A stretch of DNA of 64,000 bases from Pseudomonadota bacterium (GCA_021821945.1 JAJZTF010000009.1:1-64000); one strand, 5' to 3'; shown: positions 16,130 to 26,904, counted from the stretch's first letter. The notes: a model not told the origin generated them from the sequence alone. Numbers and translations are program-made.

Positions 16130-17889
16130 AATCCGCCTTCAAGCGCATAACGCATGGCCTGAAAAGGTATTTTGGCAGATCGGAGCATCAGCCAGAGCAC
16201 AGGTCGAAAACCCTGCTGACCGATGTGCACCGGCGTCTTGCGATTTATCTTCATGCGATGTGCGGGCGCGATGTCGTGATCAAGGCGATGGAGGAGGATT
16301 TTCTCCATCTCGATAAATACAGACCCTACATCGAGAAAAATGCGATACACCTGCCGAGTTTCTATTACGACCAGGCAGGCGATGTCACGGGGCTCGAGGT
16401 CTATCGCGCGGCGGCGGTCCATGCCGCGGCCCACATCATGCATACCGAGAAGGCATTTCCCGATGCGATTGTCGACAAGTGGCAGAAGGCTGTGATCTCG
16501 GTCGTCGAGGATGCCAGGGTCGAAACCCTGATGATGAGGGAATTCCCCGGGTTGATCGAGCTCTGGCGAGACCAGCATATCGCCACGCCATTGCATGACA
16601 GGAGCGCGGGGGATTATCTCTCGCGTCTGGCCCGCGCGCTGCTGGACCCATCCTACCAAGATGACGATCCATGGATTGCCCAGGGGAGGGCGCTATTCAT
16701 GGCTGAAAAAAACCTGGAGACTCACGATGCTTCCATCAGCATCGGATCGGCTTTGGCTTCTGAATTCCGGAAAAAGAACATCAGATTCAACGTGCATGCA
16801 GACAGGCTGAGCGCGCTCTATCGCGACGACAACCGCTATTCCTGGGAGTATGCGATGCATGAGCCAACCCGTGCCGAAGAGATGCCGACTTCGTTCTTCG
16901 AGCTCAAGCTTCTGATGGGAAACAACGAATTTGCAAACGTGGACGAAGACAACAAGGAGATTTCCGAAGGCAAGCCAGAGCGTTCAAATGGGAAGGACAC
17001 TTACAGCTATGCGGAGTGGGATTACCGAAGCCAGGCGGAGACAGCTTCCTGGGTGACGGTGAGGGAGAAGAAGCCCAAGCCCGGGGAGATCGAAATAGTG
17101 GATCAGATCGTGTCGCAAAACGGCCATCTGATATCGCGCATGGAGAGGATACTTCATGCGATCCGCTACAGCGGCTTGCGCCGCATCAGGAAGCTCGAGG
17201 AGGGGGATGAAGTCGACATCAATGCGGCTGTGCGCGCGCTGATCGATCTGCGCTCGGGAGTCCAGCCGGATACGCGCATCATGATGCGTTCTCTGCGCAA
17301 GAATCGCGACATCTCTGTGCTCGTGCTGCTCGATCTTTCGAATTCGACGAATCAGAGGTTGGCCGGGCAGGAAGAGACGGTTCTGGATCTGACCCGTCAG
17401 ATCTGCGTGCTGTTTGCAGACGTGATAGAGGACGTCGGAGACCCTTTCGCGATCCACGGCTTCTGCTCCAAGAGCCGGCACAACGTCGAGTATTTCCGTT
17501 TCAAGGACTTCGGTCAGCCTTACGATGAAGGTTCCAGGGCCAGGATCGCCGGCATGACAGGGCAGCGTTCGACGCGCATGGGGGCTGCAATACGTCATGC
17601 CGCGCATCATCTGGACGGGCAGGAGGCCGGCAAGAAACTTTTGATGCTGATCACGGATGGCGCGCCATCGGACATAGACGTCAGGGGGACGAAATACCTG
17701 ATGTACGATGCGAAGATGGCGGTAAAGGAGGCCGCGAAGAGCGGAATACACACTCACTGCATCAGTCTGGATCCCAAGGCGGACGAATATGTCTCACAGA
17801 TATTCGGCGCGAGGGGTTACATGGTCGTCGATCACGTCAGATATCTTCCTGAGAAGATGCTGATGATCTATGCGGGGCTGACCCGCTAG
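16126..17889 (+). CDS. cbbO: CbbO/NorD-family von Willebrand factor A protein
   Basis: The 587-residue partner of the CbbQ ATPase has a long helical N-terminal region and a C-terminal VWA domain from about residue 385. The VWA domain carries the MIDAS motif DLSNST in ISVLVLLDLSNSTNQ and the segment LMLITDGAPSDIDV. CbbO binds RuBisCO through the VWA domain and recruits the CbbQ hexamer; NorD plays the analogous role for NO reductase. Whether this pair serves RuBisCO cannot be settled here. Its stop is one base from that of the convergent transaldolase gene. Confidence 0.8.
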   Translation: MKSAFKRITHGLKRYFGRSEHQPEHRSKTLLTDVHRRLAIYLHAMCGRDVVIKAMEEDFLHLDKYRPYIEKNAIHLPSFYYDQAGDVTGLEVYRAAAVHAAAHIMHTEKAFPDAIVDKWQKAVISVVEDARVETLMMREFPGLIELWRDQHIATPLHDRSAGDYLSRLARALLDPSYQDDDPWIAQGRALFMAEKNLETHDASISIGSALASEFRKKNIRFNVHADRLSALYRDDNRYSWEYAMHEPTRAEEMPTSFFELKLLMGNNEFANVDEDNKEISEGKPERSNGKDTYSYAEWDYRSQAETASWVTVREKKPKPGEIEIVDQIVSQNGHLISRMERILHAIRYSGLRRIRKLEEGDEVDINAAVRALIDLRSGVQPDTRIMMRSLRKNRDISVLVLLDLSNSTNQRLAGQEETVLDLTRQICVLFADVIEDVGDPFAIHGFCSKSRHNVEYFRFKDFGQPYDEGSRARIAGMTGQRSTRMGAAIRHAAHHLDGQEAGKKLLMLITDGAPSDIDVRGTKYLMYDAKMAVKEAAKSGIHTHCISLDPKADEYVSQIFGARGYMVVDHVRYLPEKMLMIYAGLTR

Positions 17890-17890
17890 A

Positions 17891-18841
17891 TCAGAGTCTT
17901 TCGATCAGCATCTTCTCGAGCCTGATCTGGTCCGCGGTGAATCCCCGTATGCCTTCGGCGAGCTTCTCGGTCGCCATCGCATCCTCGTTCATCTGCCATC
18001 TGAACTCTGCTTCAGTCATCGGTCGAGGAGGCTTGCTGGTCTGGCCTCTGTCCTTCAGCTTGCGTTCTAGCATGCCTTCTGAGGCTTTGAGCTCTTCGAG
18101 CAGGACCGGTGCGATGGTCAGCCTGTCGCAACCCGCGAGCGCCACGATCTCGCCCATGTTGCGGAAGGATGCGCCCATCACGATGGTCTTGTAGCCGTGT
18201 TCCTTGAAATACGCATATATCTTGCGCACTGACTGCACGCCTGGATCGTCTTCGGGCGCAAAGTCTGACGCCCCCTTTGCCCTGTGCCAGTCAAGTATGC
18301 GGCCTACAAACGGGGAAATCAATGTTGCGCCTGCTTCGGCAGAGGCGCGCGCCTGGGCAAAGCCGAAAAGCAGCGTGAGGTTGCAGCATATGCCTTCGCG
18401 CTCCAGGATCTCTGCTGCGCGTATGCCTTCCCAGGTCGATGCGATCTTGATCAGCACTCTCCTGTTTTCTATCCCCGCTGCGTTGTAGAGGCTGATCAGC
18501 TTGCGTGCCTTGGCGAGTGTGCCCGCAGAGTCAAAGGAAAGCCTTGCGTCCACCTCGGTCGAAATGCGTCCGGGAATGGATTTGAGCACTTCCAGTCCGA
18601 CGTCCACGGCGAGCTTGTCCATCGCATCGTGCGCCTGCTGCTCCCTGTCACGGCTCTGCGATCTCGCCCACGAGATCGCATCGTCTATCAGCGGCGCGTA
18701 TTCCGGAAGAGTGGACGCCTTGAGCAGAAGGGAAGGGTTGGTCGTTGCATCTTCGGGGCGGTGATGGCGTATCGCTTCTATGTCTCCCGTGTCGGCGACG
18801 ATCGTGGTCATGGTCTTGAGTTGCTCCAGAAAATTGCTCAT
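17891..18841 (-). CDS. tal: Transaldolase
   Basis: The 316-residue enzyme of the non-oxidative pentose phosphate pathway transfers dihydroxyacetone from sedoheptulose-7-phosphate to glyceraldehyde-3-phosphate. Family signatures are the N-terminal [10 protein letters not shown], the Schiff-base lysine in [29 protein letters not shown] and [11 protein letters not shown]. The true start is [11 protein letters not shown]; the longer track ORF adds antisense-like sequence. It lies 13 nt downstream of glgP and is probably co-transcribed. Confidence 0.95.
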   Translation of the reverse strand: MSNFLEQLKTMTTIVADTGDIEAIRHHRPEDATTNPSLLLKASTLPEYAPLIDDAISWARSQSRDREQQAHDAMDKLAVDVGLEVLKSIPGRISTEVDARLSFDSAGTLAKARKLISLYNAAGIENRRVLIKIASTWEGIRAAEILEREGICCNLTLLFGFAQARASAEAGATLISPFVGRILDWHRAKGASDFAPEDDPGVQSVRKIYAYFKEHGYKTIVMGASFRNMGEIVALAGCDRLTIAPVLLEELKASEGMLERKLKDRGQTSKPPRPMTEAEFRWQMNEDAMATEKLAEGIRGFTADQIRLEKMLIERL

Positions 18842-18854
18842 GTTTCCTCCGTCG

Positions 18855-21329
18855 TCATTGCGCTGGAACAGTGGCCTTGACCTGCCAGATTTTCTCTGCA
18901 TAGTCGAGTATGCTGCGGTCGCTTGAGAATTTTCCCATGTGGGCGACGTTGATGATCGCCCTGCGAGCCCATTCGGAAGGCGTCCTGTAGAGCGCATCGA
19001 CTTTCTCCTGGCAATGGACGTAGGCGGCAAAGTCCGCAAGCAGAAAGAACTGGTCCCCTTCGTGGGTGAGGATGTCGAACAGCGGCCGGTATCTGTTCTG
19101 CTCCTCGGGCGAGAAATAGCCCGAGCCTATCATGTCCAGAACCTGGCGCAATTCGCCGTTGTCGTGATAGTAGTCCCAAGGGTTGTAGCCATGCTGCCTT
19201 AGATTGGCCACGCCTTCCGTGGTGAGGCCGAACGTGAAGATATTGTCCCAGCCGACTTCAGCGCCGATCTCCACATTCGCGCCATCCATCGTGCCTATCG
19301 TCAACGCGCCGTTCAGCGCCATCTTCATGTTGCCCGTGCCCGAGGCTTCCGTGCCCGCGGTGGATATTTGTTCGGACAGGTCGGTTGCGGGGATGATCGC
19401 GGTCGCGGTGGCGACATTGTAGTTCGGGATGAAGATCACGCTGAGCAGACCCTGCATCGCAGGATCGTTGTTCACGAATTCCGCCACATCGTTGATCAGC
19501 CTGATGATGAGCTTTGCAATCGCATAACCGGGCGCTGCCTTGCCGCTGAAGATCACGGTGCGCGGGGTCATCCCGTCCTGCTGTCCCGCCCGTATCCTGT
19601 TGTAGCGGGTGATCACATGCAGCACGTTCAGGAGTTGGCGCTTGTATTCGTGTATGCGCTTGATCTGCACGTCGAAAAGGGAATCGGGATCGATGCCGAT
19701 CTGCATGTGACTGCGGACATGCTCTGCCAGCCTTTCCTTGTTTTCCCGCTTGACCGACATGAAGGCGGAGATGAAGGCGTCGTCATTTGCCAGCGGCAGC
19801 AGCTTCCTGAGTTCCGAAAGATCGGTTTTCCACCGCGTCCCTATGTGTTCCGAGATCAGCTGTGCAAGGGGCGGGTTGGCCTGATTGAGCCAGCGGCGCG
19901 GCGTGATGCCATTTGTGATGTTGATGATCTTGCCGGGATAGTTCTTTTCGAAATCCGCAAATGTGCTGCTTTTCATGAGCTCGGTGTGGATCTCCGCGAC
20001 CCCGTTGACCTTGTGGCTGCCGACGATCGCGAGATTCGCCATCCTTATCCTTCTGCCCATTTCTTCGTCTATCAGGGACATGCGCTTTAACATCCCGGCA
20101 TCGTTTGGACTCCTGTGCATCACGTCGTGCAGGAACCGGTGGTTGATCTCATAGATGATCTGCATGTGGCGCGGCAGCAGCTTCTCGAACATGTCCAGCT
20201 GCCATGTCTCCAGCGCTTCCGGCATCAGCGTGTGGTTGGTGTAGGAGAATGTGCGCACCGTTATGCTCCATGCCTTCTCCCAGTCCAGATGATGGATGTC
20301 GACAAGAAGCCTCATCAGCTCGGGTATCGAAAGGGAAGGGTGAGTGTCGTTGAGCTGTATCGCGACCTTTTCCGGGAAGAGATCGAAATCTTGGTGCTGC
20401 TTCAGAAAGCGCGCGATGATGTCCTGCAATGATGCCGTGACGAAAAAGTACTGCTGTTTCAGCCTCAGCTCCTTGCCCATCGTGGTCGTGTCGTCAGGAT
20501 AAAGCACCTTGGAGAGTATTTCGGATTCCCTCTTCTCGCCGACCGCCTTGATATAGTCCCCGTTGTTGAAGTATTGCAGGTCGAAGTCGCGGCTGGCCTT
20601 GGCCGACCAGAGCCGCATGCTGTTGACCACGTTGTTGCCGTAACCGGGGATGGGCGTGTCATACGCCATCGCCATCACTTCGGTTGTGTCGAGCCAGTGA
20701 TAGCGGTAGACGTCGTCATCGTCCTTGCAGTGGATCACATGGCCGTAGAAGTTGACCTTGTAAAGAAGATCGGGCCTCGGAAACTCCCAGGGGTTTCCAT
20801 AGCGCAGCCAGTTGTCCGGCCGCTCGACCTGGGAACCGTTTTCGATGTCCTGATGAAACATGCCGTATTCGTAGCGGATGCCGTAACCGTAACTGGGGAT
20901 GCCGAGCGTGGCCATCGAATCGAGAAAGCAGGCGGCCAGCCGCCCGAGCCCCCCATTGCCCAATGCGGCATCCTCCTCGATGTCGCGGACAGCATCGAAA
21001 TCAACGCCCATCTCGTTCAGCACTTCCTTGCAGTTTTCCAGGCATTCCATGTTGAGCAGGCTGTTGGCCAGCATCCTGCCGATCAGAAACTCCATCGAGA
21101 GGTAGTAGACGCGCTTGCCGTCCTCCCGGTCGTAGTTGTGCTGGGTTTCCATGCAGTGCTCTATCAGCCGGTCGCGTGCGGCATAGGCGATTGCATGAAA
21201 CCAGTCGCGAACCGATGCGTCGGACGGGTCCTGGCCCACGGAATAGATGAGCCTGTTGATGAGGGAGTGCTTTAGGGATTCCTTGTCCAGGCCGAGAAAT
21301 TGATGCCGGACATTGGTGACTTCTGACAT
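18855..21329 (-). CDS. glgP: Glycogen/starch phosphorylase
   Basis: The 824-residue GT35 phosphorylase releases glucose-1-phosphate from storage glucan. Motifs include [51 protein letters not shown] and the PLP-binding region [20 protein letters not shown]. The start is [11 protein letters not shown] behind a GGAGG ribosome binding site; upstream residues in the track ORF are spurious. The glgP-tal pair sends stored glycogen towards sugar phosphates. Confidence 0.96.
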   Translation of the reverse strand: MSEVTNVRHQFLGLDKESLKHSLINRLIYSVGQDPSDASVRDWFHAIAYAARDRLIEHCMETQHNYDREDGKRVYYLSMEFLIGRMLANSLLNMECLENCKEVLNEMGVDFDAVRDIEEDAALGNGGLGRLAACFLDSMATLGIPSYGYGIRYEYGMFHQDIENGSQVERPDNWLRYGNPWEFPRPDLLYKVNFYGHVIHCKDDDDVYRYHWLDTTEVMAMAYDTPIPGYGNNVVNSMRLWSAKASRDFDLQYFNNGDYIKAVGEKRESEILSKVLYPDDTTTMGKELRLKQQYFFVTASLQDIIARFLKQHQDFDLFPEKVAIQLNDTHPSLSIPELMRLLVDIHHLDWEKAWSITVRTFSYTNHTLMPEALETWQLDMFEKLLPRHMQIIYEINHRFLHDVMHRSPNDAGMLKRMSLIDEEMGRRIRMANLAIVGSHKVNGVAEIHTELMKSSTFADFEKNYPGKIINITNGITPRRWLNQANPPLAQLISEHIGTRWKTDLSELRKLLPLANDDAFISAFMSVKRENKERLAEHVRSHMQIGIDPDSLFDVQIKRIHEYKRQLLNVLHVITRYNRIRAGQQDGMTPRTVIFSGKAAPGYAIAKLIIRLINDVAEFVNNDPAMQGLLSVIFIPNYNVATATAIIPATDLSEQISTAGTEASGTGNMKMALNGALTIGTMDGANVEIGAEVGWDNIFTFGLTTEGVANLRQHGYNPWDYYHDNGELRQVLDMIGSGYFSPEEQNRYRPLFDILTHEGDQFFLLADFAAYVHCQEKVDALYRTPSEWARRAIINVAHMGKFSSDRSILDYAEKIWQVKATVPAQ

Positions 21330-21529
21330 GCTTGCCTCCGTTGCGTGAGGATGGGCTGTGCAGCCCTGAATTTTCGGAACTGCAGTTGCCATTTCGGACA
21401 AACGAGACATCATTCTAATCATGCAGATGCAGTGGAAGTAATTAATAATAATTAATCCCGTGCGCGATTCCGTTATGACATGATTCATACAGTTTCGGGT
21501 TCCGTGGCATGAACGAAATGAGGTGCAAC

Positions 21530-21730
21530 ATGAAGAAGATTCTGTGTTTGGGCATGCTGACTTTTCTGGCAGGCTGCGGGGACATGATGATGCCCTATGG
21601 GCCTGCTTACGGCCCCATGCCTGGCTATGCGCCTGTTCCGGGCTTCGAGTTCGGCGGCTTCGGCGGCATGGATGACGGGGGCATGGGAGGTTTTGACGAC
21701 GGCGGCTTTGGCGGCATGGATGACGATTGA
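21530..21730 (+). CDS. Small Gly/Asp/Met-rich lipoprotein
   Basis: The 66-residue product has a lipoprotein signal (MKKILCLGMLTFLAGC) followed by a low-complexity tail of Pro/Tyr/Met and then GGF/GMDD repeats (FGGFGGMDDGGMGGFDDGG). I took the internal ATG because AGGTG lies just before it and because it starts the signal peptide. No family is recognised. The tail is acidic, Gly-rich and probably disordered, and might bind metal or lie on the cell surface. It is 30 nt upstream of the Spy-like gene, so the two may form an envelope-stress pair. Confidence 0.7.
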   Translation: MKKILCLGMLTFLAGCGDMMMPYGPAYGPMPGYAPVPGFEFGGFGGMDDGGMGGFDDGGFGGMDDD

Positions 21731-21760
21731 TTTCCGGGTGAACTTTTTGAGGAGCGTACG

Positions 21761-22177
21761 ATGAAGAAGATTCTGTTTCTGGGCCTGCTGCTCGGGTTGT
21801 CCATGGTTGCGCCGGCCCGTGCGGATCAGACTGCTGCGCCTGCGACTCAGGCGCGGCCTGATCCCGTGGCAAGGGTCGATCAGCGCCTTGCGCGCCTGAA
21901 GGAAGAGCTCAAGATTGCAGGCAATCAGGAGTCCGCATGGACTGCCTATGCGGAGAAGACCAGGAGCAATGTCAAGGAGATGAGAGACCAGATGCAGGCA
22001 GCGATGCGCGAGCCTGCAGCGACGGCGCCGGAACGCTTCGACAGGCATATCGAGCTGATGAGGAAGCGCCTTGTGAATTTCGAGAACATGGATCAGGCGT
22101 TAAAGGAGCTCTATGCGGCATTGACGCCAGAGCAGCGGGTCATACTCGATCGGCATTTCTCGAGGATGCGCCGCTAG
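21761..22177 (+). CDS. Spy/CpxP-like periplasmic protein (LTXXQ family)
   Basis: The 138-residue protein has a signal peptide (MKKILFLGLLLGLSMVAPARA) followed by an all-helical mature part with RLARLKEELKIAGNQESAW and the LTPEQRVILDRHF motif near the end. This matches Spy/CpxP-like LTXXQ periplasmic chaperones. The helices are basic and amphipathic. Its N-terminal six residues are nearly the same as those of the preceding lipoprotein. The C-terminus overlaps the convergent GGDEF/EAL gene by 38 nt. Confidence 0.75.
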   Translation: MKKILFLGLLLGLSMVAPARADQTAAPATQARPDPVARVDQRLARLKEELKIAGNQESAWTAYAEKTRSNVKEMRDQMQAAMREPAATAPERFDRHIELMRKRLVNFENMDQALKELYAALTPEQRVILDRHFSRMRR

Positions 22178-25100
22178 ATCCTGCCAGCCATTCCGCTGGC
22201 GGCTGGTAATTCCTCACCCAGTCCGGAATGAGCGCGGCTTCCATGGGTCGGGCAATGCCATAGCCTTGCGCCAGATGGCAGCCGAAATTCAGGAGTCGCA
22301 CGCCGTGTTCCACCGTCTCGACTCCTTCCGCGATCACTTCCTTCTTGAATGCGCGGGCAAGGCTGATCACGCCCTCGACGATCGAGAGGTCGTCTTCGTC
22401 ATCCAGCATGTCGCTGACAAAGACCTGGTCGATCTTGATCGTTCGCGCAGGCAGCCTCCTCAGGTAGGCGAGGGAGGCATATCCGGTGCCGAAATCATCG
22501 ATGGAAAAGTGTATGCCCTGTGCGATGCAGCTGCGCATCTTCTGTATCGCAGCCCCCATGTCGCCAAGTGCAGCCGACTCAAGTACTTCGAGCTCAAAGG
22601 TGTTTGCATCCAGTTCCTGATGTTTCGAAACAGTCGAGGCAATGAACTCACTGAACCCATGGGACTGAAGATGGCGTGCCGGCAGATTCACGCTGACGCT
22701 GAGTCTGATGCCTTCCTTCTGCCAAGAGATCAGTTGCGCCATCGCGGTCTTGATCACCCATTCGGAAAGCCTGATCTCGAAATCGCTGTTTTCGATCAGA
22801 GGCAGAAACTCCCCGGGCGGGATCAGTCCGCGCTGCGGATGCAGCCAGCGGATGAGCGCTTCCATGCCGACGACCCTGCCGCTTTTCATGTCGACCTTGG
22901 GCTGGTAGTAAAGGACGAGCTCGTCGTGGTCCAAGGCCATCGCGACCCTTGAGAGCCCCTCGGAACGAAGCTGCGCCAGTTGGTCGTTCGCAGCATCGAA
23001 GAAGTGCATGCGGTTTCGCCCCATCTGCTTGGCGACATACATCGCCTGGTCCGCATGCCTGATCAGGCTTTCCCCGTCGTTGACGTCTTCCGGATAGATT
23101 GCGATGCCTATGCTTGCGGATATCTGTATCTCGTTGCCGTTCACATGGAGGGGCTGCCTGATCGCGTCCATGATCCTTTCCAGCATGTGCCGGCATTCAT
23201 CTTCCCCGGAGATTTCCGGGAAAAGCAGCACGAATTCATCCCCGCCCAGACGGGCCACGGTGTCGGTGGCGCGCGAGATCGAAAGTATCCTCTTTGAAAT
23301 TTCGATCAGCAGGGCATCCCCGGTCTCATGTCCATATGTGTCATTGACCGGTTTGAATCCGTCGAGATCCATGAAGCATACGGCGAGACTCCCCCTTGTT
23401 CGCTTCGCCTGCGCGAGCCCCATCTCGAGGCGGTCGTTGAGCAGCGCCCTGTTGGGAAGCCCTGTCAGCTTGTCGTAATGGGCGAGCTGTTCGAGTTCCC
23501 GCTGCTTGCTCCTGGCATCGGTCACGTCGTTGATGATCGCGACGAAGTAGTCGACCTTGCCTTCCTCGTTGCGCACCGCTCGCACCGCGATATGCACATA
23601 GACGATCTCGCCGTCCTTCCTGATGAAGCGCTTGTCGAGCTCGTATTCATCGAGAGTGCCTTGCAAAACCCTGCCGAAAAGGTCCTCGTTCACCTCCAGA
23701 TCGTCCTTGTGGGTGAGATCTGCCCAGCTTTTGCGCATCAGCTCTTCTTTCGAATAGCCCAGCATCTTGCAGAGCGCATCGTTGACTTCCAGCATGCCCT
23801 TGGATGCGCTGGTTGCCGCCATGCCTACCATGGATCTTTCAAAATAGGCCCTGAAATGCTGCTCGCTGGCATTGAGATTGGCCTGGATCTTTCGCCTCAT
23901 GCTTTCGCGGTCGAAACTGTCGAGTGCGAATGAAACATCGCGCACCATTTCTTCAAGAAGCGTTGTCATTTCCTCGTCGAAGGCATTCTTCTCATTGTGG
24001 TATACGGTGAGCACCGCGAATGGTTTTCCGTTGCGGGGGATCGGGAATGAGCCGCTGCTTTTCCAGTCGAAATGGTTTGCCGCCTCGTGCCAGCGCGTGG
24101 TTAGCGGGCTTGCCAGAAAGTCGTTGACGATGACGGTCCGGTTTTCGCGGAATGCGATCCCGGAAGGGCCCTGGCCTTCCGGCAGATTTTCGTCCGTGGA
24201 GATGCTGATCTGCCGCACATAGTCCGAGCCTTCCCCGTAGATGGACTTGAAGTCGATCAGGCCTGTCGCTGCGTTGCGCAAGCCTATCCATGCCATCTTG
24301 AGCCCCCCGAAATCGACGGCCATTTTGCAGATGAGGGGAAACAGCGTCTCTTCGGTTTCCATTCGCACGAGGGCCTGGTTCACTTCGCTCAGCGCCTTGT
24401 AGATGTCGGTCAGGCGCTTGATGCGGGATTGGGCCGCCTTGCGCTCGGTGATGTCTGCCACCAGCGCGCAGTTGTATTCCCTGCCTTCATATTCGAAGTA
24501 ATTGGCGATCACCTCGGTCGGGAAGGTCGTGCCGCCCTTGCATTTCTGCATCGATTCCAGCCGCACGATGTGGTTGCGCTTGAGTTCCTGCCAATGCGCA
24601 GGCCAGGTCTCGAAGGGGAAAAGGGGATCGATGTCGGCAATCGTCAGGCTGCTCAGCTCTTCCTGGCTATAACCAAGCTTGTCGCAGGCGGTTTCGTTCC
24701 CATCCAGGATATGCCCGTCCTTGTCCACCCAGAGTATGATTTCGCCTGCGCGATCAAGACCAATCTGCCTGAAGCGCAACGCACGTTCCATCGTGTTGCG
24801 TTCGGTGATGTCGTAAAATGCGGCGAGATGGAGCCCGTCGAAACCCTCGACCGCCGCAGGACTCGCCAGAAAGGTGCGCGTCATGCCGTCCTTGCAGACG
24901 ATCCGGGTCTCAAGGTTGCCCGTGGGCTTGTCTGTTCTTTCCGCCTCGAAGGTTTTTTTCTGCCAGGCATCAGTCATCCACTCGCGGTATTGCGGATCCG
25001 GATAGGCGAGCTGCCACCAGCTTGCAAGATCGGGAATTTCCGCCTTTGTATAACCCATGAGCCGGGTGAATGCGCCATTGAGGTAGACGATGTTGCCATT

Positions 25101-25553
25101 CTCATCGCTCAAGGCAAGCGGGACGGGAACGGCTTCGATGATTGACTTGGAGCGCTCCTCAGCACGTTTCCTGTCATCGATGTTGAATGTCACGCCGATA
25201 AAATGCCTGCCATGCGCCTCGCCTTTGCGATCCATGATTTTGCCGTAATTCGCATACCACACCCATGTGCCGGATTTGGAACGCACCCTGAATTCGCATC
25301 GGTATTGGCTGGTAACGCCCTTTAGATGATCATCCAGAGCCGACCTGACTGTCGGGATGTCGTCCGGATGGATGATTGCAAAAAGGTTGTCGAGATAGGC
25401 TAGGGACTCCTCCCCGCTGTAGCCTAGCTCCTTGAAAATGGCAGTGGCTTTGCGGGTGACTTCTCCGGTAATCAGGTCGTTTTCCCAGAGATCAAGCCCT
25501 GCAGCTTCCAGTGCAAGTTGCAGGCGCTCCTTGTTGATATCCGGTTTGTCCAT
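22140..25553 (-). CDS. Multi-sensor PAS/GAF diguanylate cyclase-phosphodiesterase (GGDEF-EAL)
   Basis: The 1137-residue cytoplasmic-looking c-di-GMP protein shows PAS domains (about 5-130, 135-255, 260-375), a GAF domain (about 390-555), another PAS (about 565-695), GGDEF (about 700-865) and EAL (about 880-1125). The GGDEF motif LGGDEF is intact, and an inhibitory I-site RATD lies exactly five residues before it. The EAL motif MEALIRW and loop DDFGTGYASL are also intact, so both activities are possible. No transmembrane helix is obvious. The gene stands alone. Confidence 0.92.
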   Translation of the reverse strand: MDKPDINKERLQLALEAAGLDLWENDLITGEVTRKATAIFKELGYSGEESLAYLDNLFAIIHPDDIPTVRSALDDHLKGVTSQYRCEFRVRSKSGTWVWYANYGKIMDRKGEAHGRHFIGVTFNIDDRKRAEERSKSIIEAVPVPLALSDENGNIVYLNGAFTRLMGYTKAEIPDLASWWQLAYPDPQYREWMTDAWQKKTFEAERTDKPTGNLETRIVCKDGMTRTFLASPAAVEGFDGLHLAAFYDITERNTMERALRFRQIGLDRAGEIILWVDKDGHILDGNETACDKLGYSQEELSSLTIADIDPLFPFETWPAHWQELKRNHIVRLESMQKCKGGTTFPTEVIANYFEYEGREYNCALVADITERKAAQSRIKRLTDIYKALSEVNQALVRMETEETLFPLICKMAVDFGGLKMAWIGLRNAATGLIDFKSIYGEGSDYVRQISISTDENLPEGQGPSGIAFRENRTVIVNDFLASPLTTRWHEAANHFDWKSSGSFPIPRNGKPFAVLTVYHNEKNAFDEEMTTLLEEMVRDVSFALDSFDRESMRRKIQANLNASEQHFRAYFERSMVGMAATSASKGMLEVNDALCKMLGYSKEELMRKSWADLTHKDDLEVNEDLFGRVLQGTLDEYELDKRFIRKDGEIVYVHIAVRAVRNEEGKVDYFVAIINDVTDARSKQRELEQLAHYDKLTGLPNRALLNDRLEMGLAQAKRTRGSLAVCFMDLDGFKPVNDTYGHETGDALLIEISKRILSISRATDTVARLGGDEFVLLFPEISGEDECRHMLERIMDAIRQPLHVNGNEIQISASIGIAIYPEDVNDGESLIRHADQAMYVAKQMGRNRMHFFDAANDQLAQLRSEGLSRVAMALDHDELVLYYQPKVDMKSGRVVGMEALIRWLHPQRGLIPPGEFLPLIENSDFEIRLSEWVIKTAMAQLISWQKEGIRLSVSVNLPARHLQSHGFSEFIASTVSKHQELDANTFELEVLESAALGDMGAAIQKMRSCIAQGIHFSIDDFGTGYASLAYLRRLPARTIKIDQVFVSDMLDDEDDLSIVEGVISLARAFKKEVIAEGVETVEHGVRLLNFGCHLAQGYGIARPMEAALIPDWVRNYQPPAEWLAGSSGASSRNADRV

Positions 25554-25716
25554 GTTCCTTGCTATCTATGAACGAAATCCCCGGCTTTGCCAGGGCTGCA
25601 ACTGCTATGGGTAACCTTCCGCGATGCGTTGAACCTGGAGGGTATGGATCAGCTTCGGCGAAAAACCATACAATGGTAGACTGGAATGGCAATGTCGGCA
25701 ATTTTTTGAAAAAAAG

Positions 25717-26904
25717 TTACGGGTGTGCGCCCGGGCCTGCAGCCTTCCGGTGTTCGGCCTCGGCATGCTCCAGGTTTCTTGCCACGCATTGTCTGAGTTC
25801 TCCGCTGTCCGAGGGATCATGTTCCAGTTTGCATGCACATCGGCAGGCGGCGGCGCGGTAGCAGCCTTCCAGGTTGCGTTTCTTGCAGACATCCTCCTCT
25901 TTCGAACATTGCACGCTGCAGGCCTTTTCGATCTCCTGTGCCTTCAGGAGTGCGGCGAGCGGGATCTTGGCCTCGGGCTTGGGCTGTGTCGCGATGCCCC
26001 ATGCAGTCAGGGCGATCCCGCCTGCCAGGAGCAGAATGATGGAAAGATTGGCCCGTTTGAGGACCGTGAGCGTCTTGTTTCGCGAGCCTTGCGCGTCGAA
26101 CTCGAATTCGAGCAGGCCTTTCGTTTCCTTCTTCTGGTGCAACCGGTCGCATGCATCGATGCATTCGCCGCAGTTGATGCAGATGTCGTGAGGCGCGATC
26201 TTTGTCGGCTGGATCTTGGTGATGCATACGGTCGAGCAGTAATTGCATTTTGCGCAATCAGCCGAACGGCTTTCATCATAGGCCACATGCAGCGCATCCT
26301 TGGTGCCGAACATCCGCTGCCCCATGCGGTAGAAGCAGGCGTAATCGCAGAAGAAATAGCGAACCGCGGCGATGTCGATGAAGATCAGGCCTACCGAAAA
26401 AAGATACAGCAGGAAGGGGGAAAGCTTTTCCCGGTCCGAGAGTGTGACGATTTCCCAGGTTTCCTTTGGCGTGTAGAAGAACAGGAAGGGGATCAGCGAG
26501 AGCACGATGGATGCCGCGAGGAAACTCGCGCCCAGAATGGCCCAGTTGAGAAACCTGTTCTTGGCCTTGGCGACGATCAGTCCCTCTCCGTCGACTTCGA
26601 CGTTCGCCCGCTTGCCAAGCAGCTTGTGGGTGAGATTGTTCGCCCATTCGGAGAGCAGGTTCTGGGGGCATGCCCATCCGCACCAGAGCGTGCCTATGGT
26701 CTTGTATGTGATCACCGGCGCGAGCGCGATGATCAGGGTAAGGCCTGTGATCAGCGAAAAGCTGGCCCACCAGACCTGGTGGCCCAGCATGGAAAAGCTT
26801 GCCGAAGCGAGGTCTATGCGGAAGAGTCCGGTTGCGGGAATCAGCGCGATGAGTATCAGCGTGGCAAGCTGCACCTTCCTCCTTGAAGGGCGATACTGCC
26901 TCAT
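25717..26904 (-). CDS. Membrane polyferredoxin (CcoG/NapH/MauN-like) with Cys-rich C-terminal tail
   Basis: The 395-residue membrane protein has about five or six helices, a [13 protein letters not shown] motif after helix 3, and two 4Fe-4S ferredoxin clusters ([11 protein letters not shown] and [15 protein letters not shown]). This resembles the CcoG/RdxA and NapH families of membrane iron-sulfur proteins. After the last helix (about 305) a tail carries ten Cys between roughly 330 and 375 ([28 protein letters not shown]), unlike the immunoglobulin-like C-terminus of typical CcoG. It is the last gene of ppa-folD-this, with 4-nt overlaps. Electron donor and acceptor are unknown. Confidence 0.7.
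   Translation of the reverse strand: MRQYRPSRRKVQLATLILIALIPATGLFRIDLASASFSMLGHQVWWASFSLITGLTLIIALAPVITYKTIGTLWCGWACPQNLLSEWANNLTHKLLGKRANVEVDGEGLIVAKAKNRFLNWAILGASFLAASIVLSLIPFLFFYTPKETWEIVTLSDREKLSPFLLYLFSVGLIFIDIAAVRYFFCDYACFYRMGQRMFGTKDALHVAYDESRSADCAKCNYCSTVCITKIQPTKIAPHDICINCGECIDACDRLHQKKETKGLLEFEFDAQGSRNKTLTVLKRANLSIILLLAGGIALTAWGIATQPKPEAKIPLAALLKAQEIEKACSVQCSKEEDVCKKRNLEGCYRAAACRCACKLEHDPSDSGELRQCVARNLEHAEAEHRKAAGPGAHP

Noticed and set aside
25723-26886. 387-aa plus-strand ORF
   Set aside because: It is antisense to the polyferredoxin gene; low motif content and no ribosome binding site.
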